A stretch of DNA of 64,000 nucleotides from Fibrobacterota bacterium (GTDB taxonomy: Bacteria; Fibrobacterota; Chitinivibrionia; Chitinivibrionales; Chitinispirillaceae): contig JAEWVR010000018.1 in assembly GCA_023459055.1 (NCBI GenBank), positions 124,001 through 188,000 of the forward strand, written 5' to 3'. Each line of letters begins with the position of its first letter. Positions within the stretch are counted from its first letter, which is position 1. Positions 37,501 through 46,019 of this stretch are shown here, one piece after another. The notes below the pieces were generated by a model. That model worked only from the letters and a program-made list of their open reading frames with translations. It searched no databases and was not told the DNA's origin. The position numbers and the translations under genes were made by a program.

Positions 37501-38278
37501 TGCAATCACCCAGTCGCCCGGGAAAATATGATGTCATTGAAGGAGGACCACCGGGGAATGGGCGTGGAAGAATATAGATAGTATCCTCATCCTTTAATAT
37601 TGGTTGTAAATCAATACCGGTACCGGTTGACGATAAGCCATTCGATGTATACTTTTGCCTCTCAAAGTAATCGGTAAAGGTAACATTGTCCAGACTCTCA
37701 ACCGTACCGACAAAATAGTAACGATACCATCCGCAGAGATCCTCCCTGATTCTCATCTGTACAGGAGCATTTTTACCGATAATCATCTTTGATGAATTCT
37801 CGGGCCAGGGATTAAAAATATTAATTACTTTACTTTTTTCCGGGGTAACGCGGACAACCGTTTTTTTTGAAGGATTAGGATCAAGCTCGATCCAGATCTC
37901 CTCTACACCGGGCCCAGCTTCTTTAAACAAACTATCAATATAATATTTATTTCCAGTACCGCCTCCGATTACACCACCATAAAGCTGGCGCTGGTTATAG
38001 GATTTGGATGTATCTCCGATCCATGTCACAAGCATAAATTCAAAATTTCTGGTAGAATTTTTCATTGAATCCGGATAAACATAGTAGAACCACCCGTTAC
38101 CCTCATTATGCATCAGTGTTCCCGGATAGTAACCAACATGTTCATTCCCCAACATCCGTAAAGAGTCGCGTCTGTGCGCCTGTGCATCATCAGCCCATGG
38201 GTTAAGAATATGAATTGTAAATTCTGCTGAAACGACACTTGACAGTAACAGAATTAATAATAGCACTGTTTTCTTCAT
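34553..38278 (-). CDS. large secreted fibro-slime domain protein
   Basis: 1241 residues with a signal peptide (about 1-18, ending SSVVSA). Residues about 330-510 carry the fibro-slime/PA14-like domain (KFAFKGDDDVWIFVNN, then LAIDLGGLNYYAVDT), first noted in Fibrobacter and Dictyostelium slime proteins. Several Ig-like beta domains follow (about 560-1130), with Big-type and SWM-type features (TFTEPVDVTVLSGDN, LTFSELTSKM). The last 90 residues form a FlgD-like Ig fold (FEFVWDGHSTSGRKVGAGTYK). It probably binds polysaccharide at the surface. GAGGGG lies upstream of the ATG. Confidence 0.9.
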   Translation of the reverse strand: MKKTVLLLILLLSSVVSAEFTIHILNPWADDAQAHRRDSLRMLGNEHVGYYPGTLMHNEGNGWFYYVYPDSMKNSTRNFEFMLVTWIGDTSKSYNQRQLYGGVIGGGTGNKYYIDSLFKEAGPGVEEIWIELDPNPSKKTVVRVTPEKSKVINIFNPWPENSSKMIIGKNAPVQMRIREDLCGWYRYYFVGTVESLDNVTFTDYFERQKYTSNGLSSTGTGIDLQPILKDEDTIYILPRPFPGGPPSMTSYFPGRLGDCNTRKVSGLFRDWTLRDTNFFNNPMGAKGLPGHGGRKMVEPVLTAPDYKPKVKANLADTLKPPPDVASWYKTITFPNGLDNDTCIDLIMTKGYDGKWTYNSDTYGGFFPLDNFRAPPANPNNVKYTDDYKKQRNFHFTMEMHMQFIYREGTGLKFAFKGDDDVWIFVNNRLAIDLGGLNYYAVDTLVLDRKKTELGLVDGEIYNMDIFYAERNPTGSNLLIQTTMDLRNSSDLFYRDTPVGNGKIQYDIWEQKKTQANDCGFTQISDGEQLSVVDFFIEGPSFTTATSLPVGTHNGGIIVDASKSRVTIDSAKITDLMPGDYRITFISTADKNRSGYLTFSVPPTPDHVDLVPDTMRIDSKQDAVVGPLKLGVEQDSILLYAVIRDRFGTYIEDGKNLVWQTSDSRILSINPSTSNKAKAMAVKNGGGDVWIIVSQAGLKADSILFNVDPKPVWPLISSAKMTDSKGNVVPDLIDIVMSDTFKTGQTLTAVEFTYKGKQYSVPGTSCVISGTSLKVPFTNQTGTDPKPSGSAKLVIDVRGIPQTTPSVLFTDGVGPALRSAEVLEKDVTELDIMYLTFTEPVDVTVLSGDNLVYVQDGTRYVISILKINEIINDSTYAVAIVPDGTTIVAGDSLALSPGSQGGKIKDKTGNTVHELNPSVVITLRKGAAGIVDAWYTDDNADGIIDNVFVKFKRPIDIEELASATVEISGVKVTIDQSKLSKASDSVVTATVPSSIAGPSSFVTGGTMYLLQSYANAKLTRTVRVNDKAAPVITTAKIQRGAENESDSLILTFSELTSKMTTGEFNITGESSSYTINVTVLSQSGSKVIYRIDSTEPEAMVALRGDSIWIKPEAPVGDTSGNNQTNPKNRRVALDVIPPVSDWIAKVGPNPVDFSVRTVTIKFMPKRAIDVKGFTATVMIVDPMGNVVKKADMELKGREFEFVWDGHSTSGRKVGAGTYKAFMTVYDNGAKGKTGSLNIGVKR

Positions 38279-38905
38279 TATTATGCCCCTCTTCGTATGC
38301 GCATTAATGTTCTTTGCTGTTCATATTCCAGCTGTTTAAGCAATTCACTACTGGCTACTAATTTTCATTCGCATTTTATTTGTCTTGCAGTTACAACGAA
38401 ATACACATTATTCAGGTATATCGTAATGATGATCAGCCGTAAAAGTACTATGCACCTGTTTGTCCACCTAACCCGCACCGATTCCCCACATCGTGCAGAC
38501 AATGATGACTAATACTGATAAAGCATTAATTTTGATGGCAACTAGAGTTTTTTGGTATAAAGCACTTCATTACCCTATTCTTTGATAAAGAACTGTCCCC
38601 GTATTCTTATTTGTAGCGTTTTTTTAAAATCAGTTCACTCTCCGGATGTGTGTACTCTAATGCGGTTTGTTCAAACCACCAGGTTAATCGATTCAATTGC
38701 CAGAAGAAAGATCACCAGGTACATTCACACAATACCTCTTCTTACCATAATATATGTTCTGGATATTGCCCCGATACAGTATACAAAACCCAAAGAACGA
38801 ATAAACGACTGAAATCTAATTCTAAACCTGAAGCTTATGATAGTCCAGCGACTTCAAATTTAGGTATTGAGCACTTGCAGTCCTGCTATGTAATATAACA
38901 AAAAC
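38279..38905. other. 627-base intergenic region
   Basis: Between two minus-strand genes. It should hold the promoter of the fibro-slime gene, but no clear boxes are seen. Short plus-strand reading frames here lack ribosome sites and protein-like composition. A GAACTGTCCCCGTATTC stretch (38588-38604) resembles a common dispersed repeat motif. Confidence 0.45.
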
Positions 38906-39568
38906 TTATCGCAAGAGCTTAATGATGGTTTTTGCAATGGCGATTAAACTCTGCCCGTCGGTATCATTAGTATTCTTCAAGAAATCTGTTTTCTGTTTCA
39001 TTTTCCAGATCTGGTACTGGGCATCCTGTTCAAGCTGACACGTTTTATGTTCACGTTCAAGCTCCGGTCCTCCGGCATCAATCCAGTTGACAATATGATG
39101 CAACACACCGCTATCAAGCCAGATTCCATGTGCAGTGCATTTATTTATTATCACACCACTCTTCCTGCCATAATTGACCCGGTTCATAAGTTGCTTACAA
39201 ACAGGACATTTTATATAACTGACCGGATAATCCCTGTGGAAATTTTCGTTTACAAGCGCAGTGATGCGATGATAATCAGCTGATGCAGAATCTGAAACCT
39301 TTGCAGCACTCAGAAAACTCTCAAGTTCACCACTGTCAAAAAAAATCCCGAAACATTGCTCACATCGTTCGATATGAAGTGTTCCGGATCCTGATATGTC
39401 AATTGTCAGCAAAGAGCACGAACATCGCGGACAGATTCTTTTTTCCTGATGTTCCGGGGGGGCAGTTGTTACCGGCCGACGCAAATCGACATCGTTTACA
39501 GTCTGGCAATAACAGCAGATTGTCGTTTTACGAATCAAAGGGGCTCCACAATTTTTACAATTCGCCAT
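38906..39568 (-). CDS. zinc-ribbon protein, zf-TFIIB type
   Basis: 220 residues with three zinc-binding modules. The first is CKNCGAPL with a later CCYC pair (about 4-21). Then come two zf-TFIIB domains: CPRCSCSLLTID...CEQCFGIFFDSGELESF (about 46-90) and CPVCKQLMNR...CTAHGIWLDSGVLHHIV (about 120-160). The W/FLDSGEL pattern is diagnostic. The helical C-terminus is basic. Nucleic-acid or protein binding is likely; function unknown. AAGGAA upstream of the ATG. Confidence 0.85.
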   Translation of the reverse strand: MANCKNCGAPLIRKTTICCYCQTVNDVDLRRPVTTAPPEHQEKRICPRCSCSLLTIDISGSGTLHIERCEQCFGIFFDSGELESFLSAAKVSDSASADYHRITALVNENFHRDYPVSYIKCPVCKQLMNRVNYGRKSGVIINKCTAHGIWLDSGVLHHIVNWIDAGGPELEREHKTCQLEQDAQYQIWKMKQKTDFLKNTNDTDGQSLIAIAKTIIKLLR

Positions 39569-39916
39569 GCTGTTCCTTCATTGGTAAATTGGTAACGGTA
39601 TCACCGGTCACACGTTTCAAATAATACTCCACCATTTCATTATAACGTATATACCTGTTTCTGACAAATTCATTGTCATGAGATACTTAAACAAAAATAT
39701 AACATCATGATTTTTAAAATAAAGGCACTAAAAATAACAATCCCTGTAACATTTCAATAATCCTCATTGTCTAACGTAGTTTAAAATGGTTCAGGATTAG
39801 TTAAAGGTTTGAAGAGTACAGTACCAACGGATCGTTATGGCAACAATTTAATCTAAATTGAACTTGTATTTATCTATATTTGAAAGTGTACGAAAGTCAC
39901 TGAAAAAGGATATCAA
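39569..39916. other. divergent intergenic region, zinc-ribbon / RND operon
   Basis: AT-rich, about 350 bases. Both promoters should be here; I see no convincing -35/-10 pair. AAAGGA at 39905-39910 is the ribosome site of the adaptor gene. Confidence 0.4.
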
Positions 39917-41089
39917 ATGAACAGAAAAGTAATAGTGTCGCTTCTGATAATTGCAATCATAGCGGCAGTTGCACTTATACCCCGGTTTCTCCCGAAAAAA
40001 ACAGAGACCACACAACAAAGCGCTCCAGGCGGTGATAAGGGAAGAAGTAAAACCGGAGGCAGAGCTGTTGCAGTGAGTGTTCAGACCGCTGCAAAATCAC
40101 TAATCACAGAAAGTTTTATCATTACCGGTACGATTCGTGCGTCCAACGACATTGTAATTCGGAATGAAATTGCAGGGCGTGTTTCAGGTCTCTATTTTAA
40201 GGAAGGCACACCGGTAAAGAAAAATCAGTTACTTGTTGCCCTGAATGACAGGGAACTTCAGGCACAGTACATGAAGGCATCAGCTGTTTTAAAACTTGTT
40301 AAAGATAAAGAGCAGCGTCAAAAGGGCTTATTTGACAAGCAGATAATAAGTGTCGAGGAATATCTTACAAGTGTCAAGGATCTTGAAAGTGCGGAGGCAG
40401 ATCTTCAGCTTCTTAAAGCACAGCTTGAGAAAACAAAAATACTCGCACCATTTTCAGGAACAGTTGGTTTATCAACGGTAAGTACCGGTGAATACCTGAC
40501 AGCAGGAACAAAAATTGCAAGCCTTGTTTCCACTGACAACCCGGCTATAGAGTTTGCCGTTCCGGAGCGCTATGCATCATCGCTTGTAAAAGGCATGAAA
40601 GTAACATTTACATTATCCGAGAACTCAGAACAGTTCAATGCCGAAATTATAGCAATCGAGCCAAGAATTGATGAAGCAACACGGTCGATATCGATAAAGG
40701 CACGATGCCTCGAAAAAGATTCCCGTCTGTTATCAGGTGCATTTGTCAAAGTCACTGTAACCCTCAATCCCCGAAATGGTTATCTTGTTCCCGGTGATGC
40801 CGTTATTTCTGATATCCAGGGTTATAAGTTATATCTTAACAAAAATGGGAAAGCCGTTCCTGTTCTTGTTAAAACCGGTTTCAGAGATGAAAAAAATGTC
40901 GAAATTGTGTCAGGATTAAGTGAAGGTGATGTATTTATAACAACCGGAGCATTCCTTCTCAGGCCAAATGCCGGAATTGAAATTGCTAATAACACAGAAT
41001 TAGGAACAGTTACAAAAAAAGATGCTGTTATTCCAGATAATACAAATAGTACTAAGGAAGGTAATCGCAAAGGGGACAGCAGCAAATGA
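39917..41089 (+). CDS. RND efflux periplasmic adaptor (MFP)
   Basis: Links an inner-membrane RND pump to an outer-membrane channel. 390 residues: N-terminal membrane anchor (about 4-24, no lipobox), barrel-sandwich half (VIRNEIAGRVSGLYFKEGTPV, about 76-96), short coiled hairpin (about 115-165), second lipoyl half (ILAPFSGTVGLSTVSTGEYL), beta-barrel domain and C-terminal membrane-proximal domain (VKTGFRDEKNVEIVSGL). It overlaps the pump gene by four bases. No TolC gene is in the window. Confidence 0.95.
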   Translation: MNRKVIVSLLIIAIIAAVALIPRFLPKKTETTQQSAPGGDKGRSKTGGRAVAVSVQTAAKSLITESFIITGTIRASNDIVIRNEIAGRVSGLYFKEGTPVKKNQLLVALNDRELQAQYMKASAVLKLVKDKEQRQKGLFDKQIISVEEYLTSVKDLESAEADLQLLKAQLEKTKILAPFSGTVGLSTVSTGEYLTAGTKIASLVSTDNPAIEFAVPERYASSLVKGMKVTFTLSENSEQFNAEIIAIEPRIDEATRSISIKARCLEKDSRLLSGAFVKVTVTLNPRNGYLVPGDAVISDIQGYKLYLNKNGKAVPVLVKTGFRDEKNVEIVSGLSEGDVFITTGAFLLRPNAGIEIANNTELGTVTKKDAVIPDNTNSTKEGNRKGDSSK

Positions 41090-44000
41090 GATTTACTTCC
41101 ATTTTTATCAACCGTCCGGTACTGAGTACAGTCCTTAACATTACAATAGTTCTTTTTGGTCTGATCAGTATTGGAATGCTTGGTATACGTGACTATCCGG
41201 CAGTCGATCCGCCATTTATAACCGTATCAACATCCTATACTGGTGCTAATGCAGATGTTGTTGAAAATAAGATTACCAAGCCGCTTGAGCAATCAATCAA
41301 CGGGATCAACGGTATCCGTACACTGACATCATCCAGTAGTGACGGGCGGAGCAGAATCAGCATTGAATTTAATCTCGGGATCAATCTCGAAACTGCAGCC
41401 AACGATGTACGCGACAAAGTATCGCGGGCTGAACGATCACTTCCGGATGATGCCGATAAACCGGTAGTAAGTAAAGCGGACGCTGATGCTGATGCGATCA
41501 TCTTTATTACCGTCGAAAGTAATAAGCGCACGCCGTTGCAATTAACTGAATTTACAGCAAACAATATTGTAGAGCAGCTTCAGACACTCCCCGATGTCAG
41601 TGAAGTGCAAATCTGGGGTGAACGCCGCAGAGCAATGCGTCTCTGGATGGATCCTCAGAAAATGACAGCGCATAATATCAGCCCCCAGGATATCAAAACT
41701 GCAATTGAACGAGAAAACGTTTCTTTACCATCAGGTAATCTCGAAAGTAACTCTATTGATTTTACAATCAGGACAAATGGTTCAATCGCAACTGCAGAAG
41801 AATTCAACAACCTGATACTACGTGAAGAAGCGGGAAAGATCATTCGGTTCCGGGATATCGGAGAAGCAATTGAAAGTGCCGAAAATGAACGTACCCTCAT
41901 GAAACGAAACGGCGTTCCGATGGTCGGTGTTGCCCTGCTTCCTCAGGCTGGCTCCAATCATGTAGCAATCTCAAATGCTTTCTATAAAAAGTTCGAGAGC
42001 CTCAAAAAAAGTGTACCATCAGATGTTAAACTGGGTATTGGATTTGATACCACGAAATATATCAAATCGTCAATTACTGAGGTGATTGAAACAATTCTTA
42101 TCTCGTTTTGTCTGGTTGTTTTTGTCATTTTTGTTTTTCTCCGTAATTTTCGCGCCACAATGATACCGATTATTGCAATACCAATATCTCTTATTGGCGT
42201 ATTTTTTATCATGTATCAAGCTGGATTTTCAATCAACATTCTTACCCTGCTTGGAATTGTGCTTGCAACAGGTCTGGTTGTTGATGACGCCATCGTTGTT
42301 CTTGAAAACATTTTTCAGAAAATTGAAGCAGGGCATCATCCTAAAGACGCTGGGCATAAAGGAGCGAATGAAATTGTTTTTGCCATCATATCAACGACAC
42401 TTTCTCTCATGTCCGTAATGCTGCCGATTATTATTATGTCAGGAATGACCGGACGTTTGTTCAGGGAGTTTGGAGTGGTTGTTGCCGGCGCAGTAGCGAT
42501 TTCTTCATTTGTTTCCCTGTCGTTAACACCGATGCTCTGCACACGCCTTTTGCGGCACCACAGCTCACAGGAAAAGAGTCTTTACAACAGAACTGAACCT
42601 CTTTTTACAGCACTTCACGATAACTATCGTACCATGCTTTCATACGTAATAGATAAAAAGTGGATTGCATCCCTTGTAATACTGGTATGCCTCGGGATGA
42701 TTACCCTTTTCTACATGATTCTTCCGCGGGAACTTGCGCCAATGGAAGATCGCAGCCGCATGAATGTCAACATTACCGGTCCCGAAGGTGCATCGTTTGA
42801 ATATACGCTTGATGCTATTGACAAGATATCATCAATTATTGACAAAGATGTAGTTGAGAAAGACGCTGTGATGACAATGTCGGGAGGATGGAGTTCAACA
42901 AATCAGGCAAATTTCCGGATCATGCTTGTGCCTCCTGACAAACGCGAACGTACCCAGGATGACATTGCAAACACTCTTAGCCGCTCACTTGGCAGAGTGA
43001 CCAGTGTCCGTTCACGGGTAATGCAGGAGCAGACGATTGGAAGCCGCAGAGGAGGTCTCCCAGTTCAGTTTGTCGTCACTGCACCAACGGTTGATGACCT
43101 GAAAAATACAATGCCGGCTTTTTTACAGGAAACGCTTTCAAGCGACATTTTATCAAATTCAGATGTCAATCTTAAATTTACAAAACCGCAAATTGACATC
43201 GCAATTGACAGAGAAAAAACCCGTGATCTGGGCCTCTCAGTCTATGATATTGCACAAACATTGCAACTCTCTCTCAGTGGAAGCCGTTATGGATATTATG
43301 TCGATGATGGCAAACAGTATAGCATTATTGGTCAGCTTCAGCGGCAGGACCGTAATAAACCCCTGGATCTGAAATCATTTTCGATCCGCAATAAAGATGG
43401 TCAGTTTGTGTCTCTTGACAACGTAATAACACTGTCAGAAAGCAGCAGTCCACCGCAGATTTATCATCATAATAAGGCTGTCAGTGCTACTGTTTCAGCA
43501 GGACTTGTTCCCGGTAAAACGATTGATGAAGGTATCAGGGAGATGGAACGCATCGCAAAGAAAGTTCTTCCGGAAAATTTCCAGACCGATCTCAGCGGCC
43601 CATCACGGGATTTCAGGGAAAGTTCATCAAATGTACTGATCACCTTTCTGTTTGCATTAGTACTTGTCTACCTTGTTCTTGCGGCACAATTTGAAAGCTA
43701 TCGTCACCCGTTTATTATCATGTTTACGGTACCGCTTGCCCTTGCGGGAGCGCTTTTCTCACTATGGTATTTCCAGCAATCACTTAACATTTTCAGTCAG
43801 ATCGGTATTATCATGCTTGTTGGTCTGGTTACCAAAAACGGTATATTGATCGTTGAATTTGCAAACCAGCGAAGATCAGCAGGACAGGAGATGCGGGAAG
43901 CGCTTATCGGAGCGGCTGTTTCACGTCTCAGGCCAATCCTTATGACATCACTGACGGTTGTTCTTGGGTCATTACCTATTGCTCTTTCGCTGGGTGCCAG

Positions 44001-44130
44001 TGCGCAAAGCCGTGTATCATTGGGTATTGTTGTTATCGGAGGTGTTTTATTCTCCCTTGTTCTTTCACTCTTCATCATCCCGATCATCTATACAACACTT
44101 GCGGGAAGAGTAATAAAAAAGCACGCATGA
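41086..44130 (+). CDS. RND efflux transporter (HAE1-type)
   Basis: Proton-driven export of drugs, dyes or lipids across the envelope. 1014 residues, with the standard twelve membrane helices and two large periplasmic loops. The proton-relay pair Asp400-Asp401 sits in GLVVDDAIVVLENI. N-terminal FINRPVLSTVLNI and QIGIIMLVGLVTKNGILIVEFANQ near 907 are HAE1/MdtBC-like. Coupled to the adaptor by a four-base overlap. The double-GntR gene follows 42 bases later. Confidence 0.96.
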   Translation: MRFTSIFINRPVLSTVLNITIVLFGLISIGMLGIRDYPAVDPPFITVSTSYTGANADVVENKITKPLEQSINGINGIRTLTSSSSDGRSRISIEFNLGINLETAANDVRDKVSRAERSLPDDADKPVVSKADADADAIIFITVESNKRTPLQLTEFTANNIVEQLQTLPDVSEVQIWGERRRAMRLWMDPQKMTAHNISPQDIKTAIERENVSLPSGNLESNSIDFTIRTNGSIATAEEFNNLILREEAGKIIRFRDIGEAIESAENERTLMKRNGVPMVGVALLPQAGSNHVAISNAFYKKFESLKKSVPSDVKLGIGFDTTKYIKSSITEVIETILISFCLVVFVIFVFLRNFRATMIPIIAIPISLIGVFFIMYQAGFSINILTLLGIVLATGLVVDDAIVVLENIFQKIEAGHHPKDAGHKGANEIVFAIISTTLSLMSVMLPIIIMSGMTGRLFREFGVVVAGAVAISSFVSLSLTPMLCTRLLRHHSSQEKSLYNRTEPLFTALHDNYRTMLSYVIDKKWIASLVILVCLGMITLFYMILPRELAPMEDRSRMNVNITGPEGASFEYTLDAIDKISSIIDKDVVEKDAVMTMSGGWSSTNQANFRIMLVPPDKRERTQDDIANTLSRSLGRVTSVRSRVMQEQTIGSRRGGLPVQFVVTAPTVDDLKNTMPAFLQETLSSDILSNSDVNLKFTKPQIDIAIDREKTRDLGLSVYDIAQTLQLSLSGSRYGYYVDDGKQYSIIGQLQRQDRNKPLDLKSFSIRNKDGQFVSLDNVITLSESSSPPQIYHHNKAVSATVSAGLVPGKTIDEGIREMERIAKKVLPENFQTDLSGPSRDFRESSSNVLITFLFALVLVYLVLAAQFESYRHPFIIMFTVPLALAGALFSLWYFQQSLNIFSQIGIIMLVGLVTKNGILIVEFANQRRSAGQEMREALIGAAVSRLRPILMTSLTVVLGSLPIALSLGASAQSRVSLGIVVIGGVLFSLVLSLFIIPIIYTTLAGRVIKKHA

Positions 44131-44172
44131 TATTAACGTTACAACCATACCATTTTAATAGCAGCATTTTCT

Positions 44173-45714
44173 ATGACTATCAAATCATCATCACCGGCAA
44201 CCGAAAAGGTTGTCACATACATCAGGTCGATTCTTGACACAAAAGGTGCAGCTCAACTGCCACCGGTACGAAAACTTGCGCAGCTATGCGGTGTCTCGCT
44301 TGTTACAGCAAATAAAGGTATTGCACTGCTTCGAAATGAGGGTGCGATTATTTCCCGGTGGGGTCACGGAAATTTTTCACCGTCACATGCACCCTTTGCG
44401 GTTAACAAAGAGAGCACAGAGGATGAATGTCATGAATCCAAGTTCACTTCTATTGTCAATTCAATCAAGAAAGATCTGAGCTCAGGGCTTTATCCGCCCA
44501 ATGAACCACTGCCGCAAATCAAGCACCTTGTAAACATTTATGGTGTTAGCTATCCAACCATCCGTAATGCTCTTAATCATCTTATCAACGAGAATGTTCT
44601 TGTTAGAAATGGAAACAAGTTCCTTTTTAAAACAACACGCTCAAAACTCAGACTCAAGATTGCCATCATCGCATTTGGTACTGACCATAACGCTGTCAAG
44701 ATTGCAACGGAAAGGGAACGAAATTTTTATCGCCAGTTATCAATTGCGGCAGCGAGTCATGATGTTGATCTTGAAATTATCTGCTACAATGATTATCTTG
44801 ACACACCTGTATTTTTTGTACCTGAAAACCAGAATCTGAAAACTTATTTGCAAAATGATGTTTTCTGCGGTATTATTCTATCATCGTACCATATGAAAAA
44901 CAGCGCTGAATGCCTGAGACATCTTTCACTCTTAAAAAAACCGGTTTCCGTCTGGATTCAGGATCATTCTGTTCTCGCACTGGTTAGCAGATATTCAAAC
45001 AAAGAGAATATTACGTTCTTTGATGCCAGCTACTCAACACAGCCGGGATTTGAAACCGCAAAATTTTTGTATGAAAAGGGTCACCGGTCTATCGCCTTTA
45101 TCTCTCCATTTCATGCAAGTTCATGGTCTAAAAACCGGTTGCAGGGAATTAAAAGTTTTTTTAGATCGATAAATGAACCGTATGCGATAGATGAGTTTGT
45201 CCTTGATGAATTTATCAGTGATTACTCTTTTATGGAAAAAATCATCGAAACCGGTCAGCTTAATGCTTTTCTCTCCACCGATAAACTGCAGAACAAGCTT
45301 AACAATGCACTACACCACCGCATTATCAATTTGGAGATTGAAGGCAACACACTGCTGCGCGACAATTTAATTTACAATTACAGTAGTTCTCTTTTTGAAA
45401 AGGCACTTAATCAGCAGGGCATATCCGCCTGGATTGCAGTCAATGATCTCACAGCCTGTATGATCAATGATTTCTGGGATTTCAAAAAAATTGCGGTAAA
45501 AATGCGCCCCGCACTTATCAGTTTTGATAACACTTTTGAAAGCCTTGAAAAAGGAATAAGCTCTTACGATTTCAACACAAGCGGTGATGTCAACAACATG
45601 ATACTTCATCTTCTTTACCCGAACAGTGCGCTTTTTTCATCAAAAAAACGTGTTATCCGTATCAAAGGCACAGTTGTTCAACGAAAAAGCTCTGAACATC
45701 ATATTTGTGTTTGA
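44173..45714 (+). CDS. regulator with two GntR-type wHTH domains and a LacI-like sensor
   Basis: 513 residues with unusual architecture. A first GntR winged helix is at about 8-72 (LPPVRKLAQLCGVSLVTANKGI). A second is at about 88-155 (LPQIKHLVNIYGVSYPTIRNAL). Then comes a periplasmic-binding-protein fold (about 158-470), as in LacI and AraR-type regulators (ETAKFLYEKGHRSIAFISP, GIKSFFRSI). The sugar sensor suggests control of carbohydrate genes. It is 300 bases upstream of the lichenase gene and 42 bases after the RND operon. No clear ribosome site precedes the ATG. Confidence 0.85.
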   Translation: MTIKSSSPATEKVVTYIRSILDTKGAAQLPPVRKLAQLCGVSLVTANKGIALLRNEGAIISRWGHGNFSPSHAPFAVNKESTEDECHESKFTSIVNSIKKDLSSGLYPPNEPLPQIKHLVNIYGVSYPTIRNALNHLINENVLVRNGNKFLFKTTRSKLRLKIAIIAFGTDHNAVKIATERERNFYRQLSIAAASHDVDLEIICYNDYLDTPVFFVPENQNLKTYLQNDVFCGIILSSYHMKNSAECLRHLSLLKKPVSVWIQDHSVLALVSRYSNKENITFFDASYSTQPGFETAKFLYEKGHRSIAFISPFHASSWSKNRLQGIKSFFRSINEPYAIDEFVLDEFISDYSFMEKIIETGQLNAFLSTDKLQNKLNNALHHRIINLEIEGNTLLRDNLIYNYSSSLFEKALNQQGISAWIAVNDLTACMINDFWDFKKIAVKMRPALISFDNTFESLEKGISSYDFNTSGDVNNMILHLLYPNSALFSSKKRVIRIKGTVVQRKSSEHHICV

Positions 45715-46019
45715 GGCTACATCGTTTATCAGTCAGTCTACACACAATATCACTATAACAATGTTTCAATTATTATAATTTTATACCTGTCATTTTTTTC
45801 TATATTAGGTATCTTACTACCATAGATGCAGCAGATTTATAAAAAAGTGGTACCTTAAACCATCTTTGGACTCTAATAGATCTGCTTTGTTTAAGTAAAA
45901 AACATAATACCAGATACAATTTCTTTTAGCAGTTACATTTTTTGTGTTAAGTGCATAACACAACTATAGAAGATTTATCTGGCATTTCTCTAAATAATAA
46001 TTCTGGTAGGAGGAAATCC
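45715..46019. other. leader region of the lichenase gene
   Basis: Two similar elements, GGTATCTTACTACC (45808-45821) and TGGTACCTTAAACCA (45848-45862), are about 40 bases apart and could be operator sites. An inverted repeat AGCAGAT/ATCTGCT (45830-45836, 45880-45886) encloses the second. No clear promoter was seen. AGGAGGAAA at 46009-46017 is a strong ribosome site. Confidence 0.4.

Noticed and set aside
38297..38898. Several plus-strand reading frames of 70-80 codons in the 38.3-38.9 kb gap
   Set aside because: Overlap each other, have no ribosome sites, and composition is unlike protein; treated as chance.
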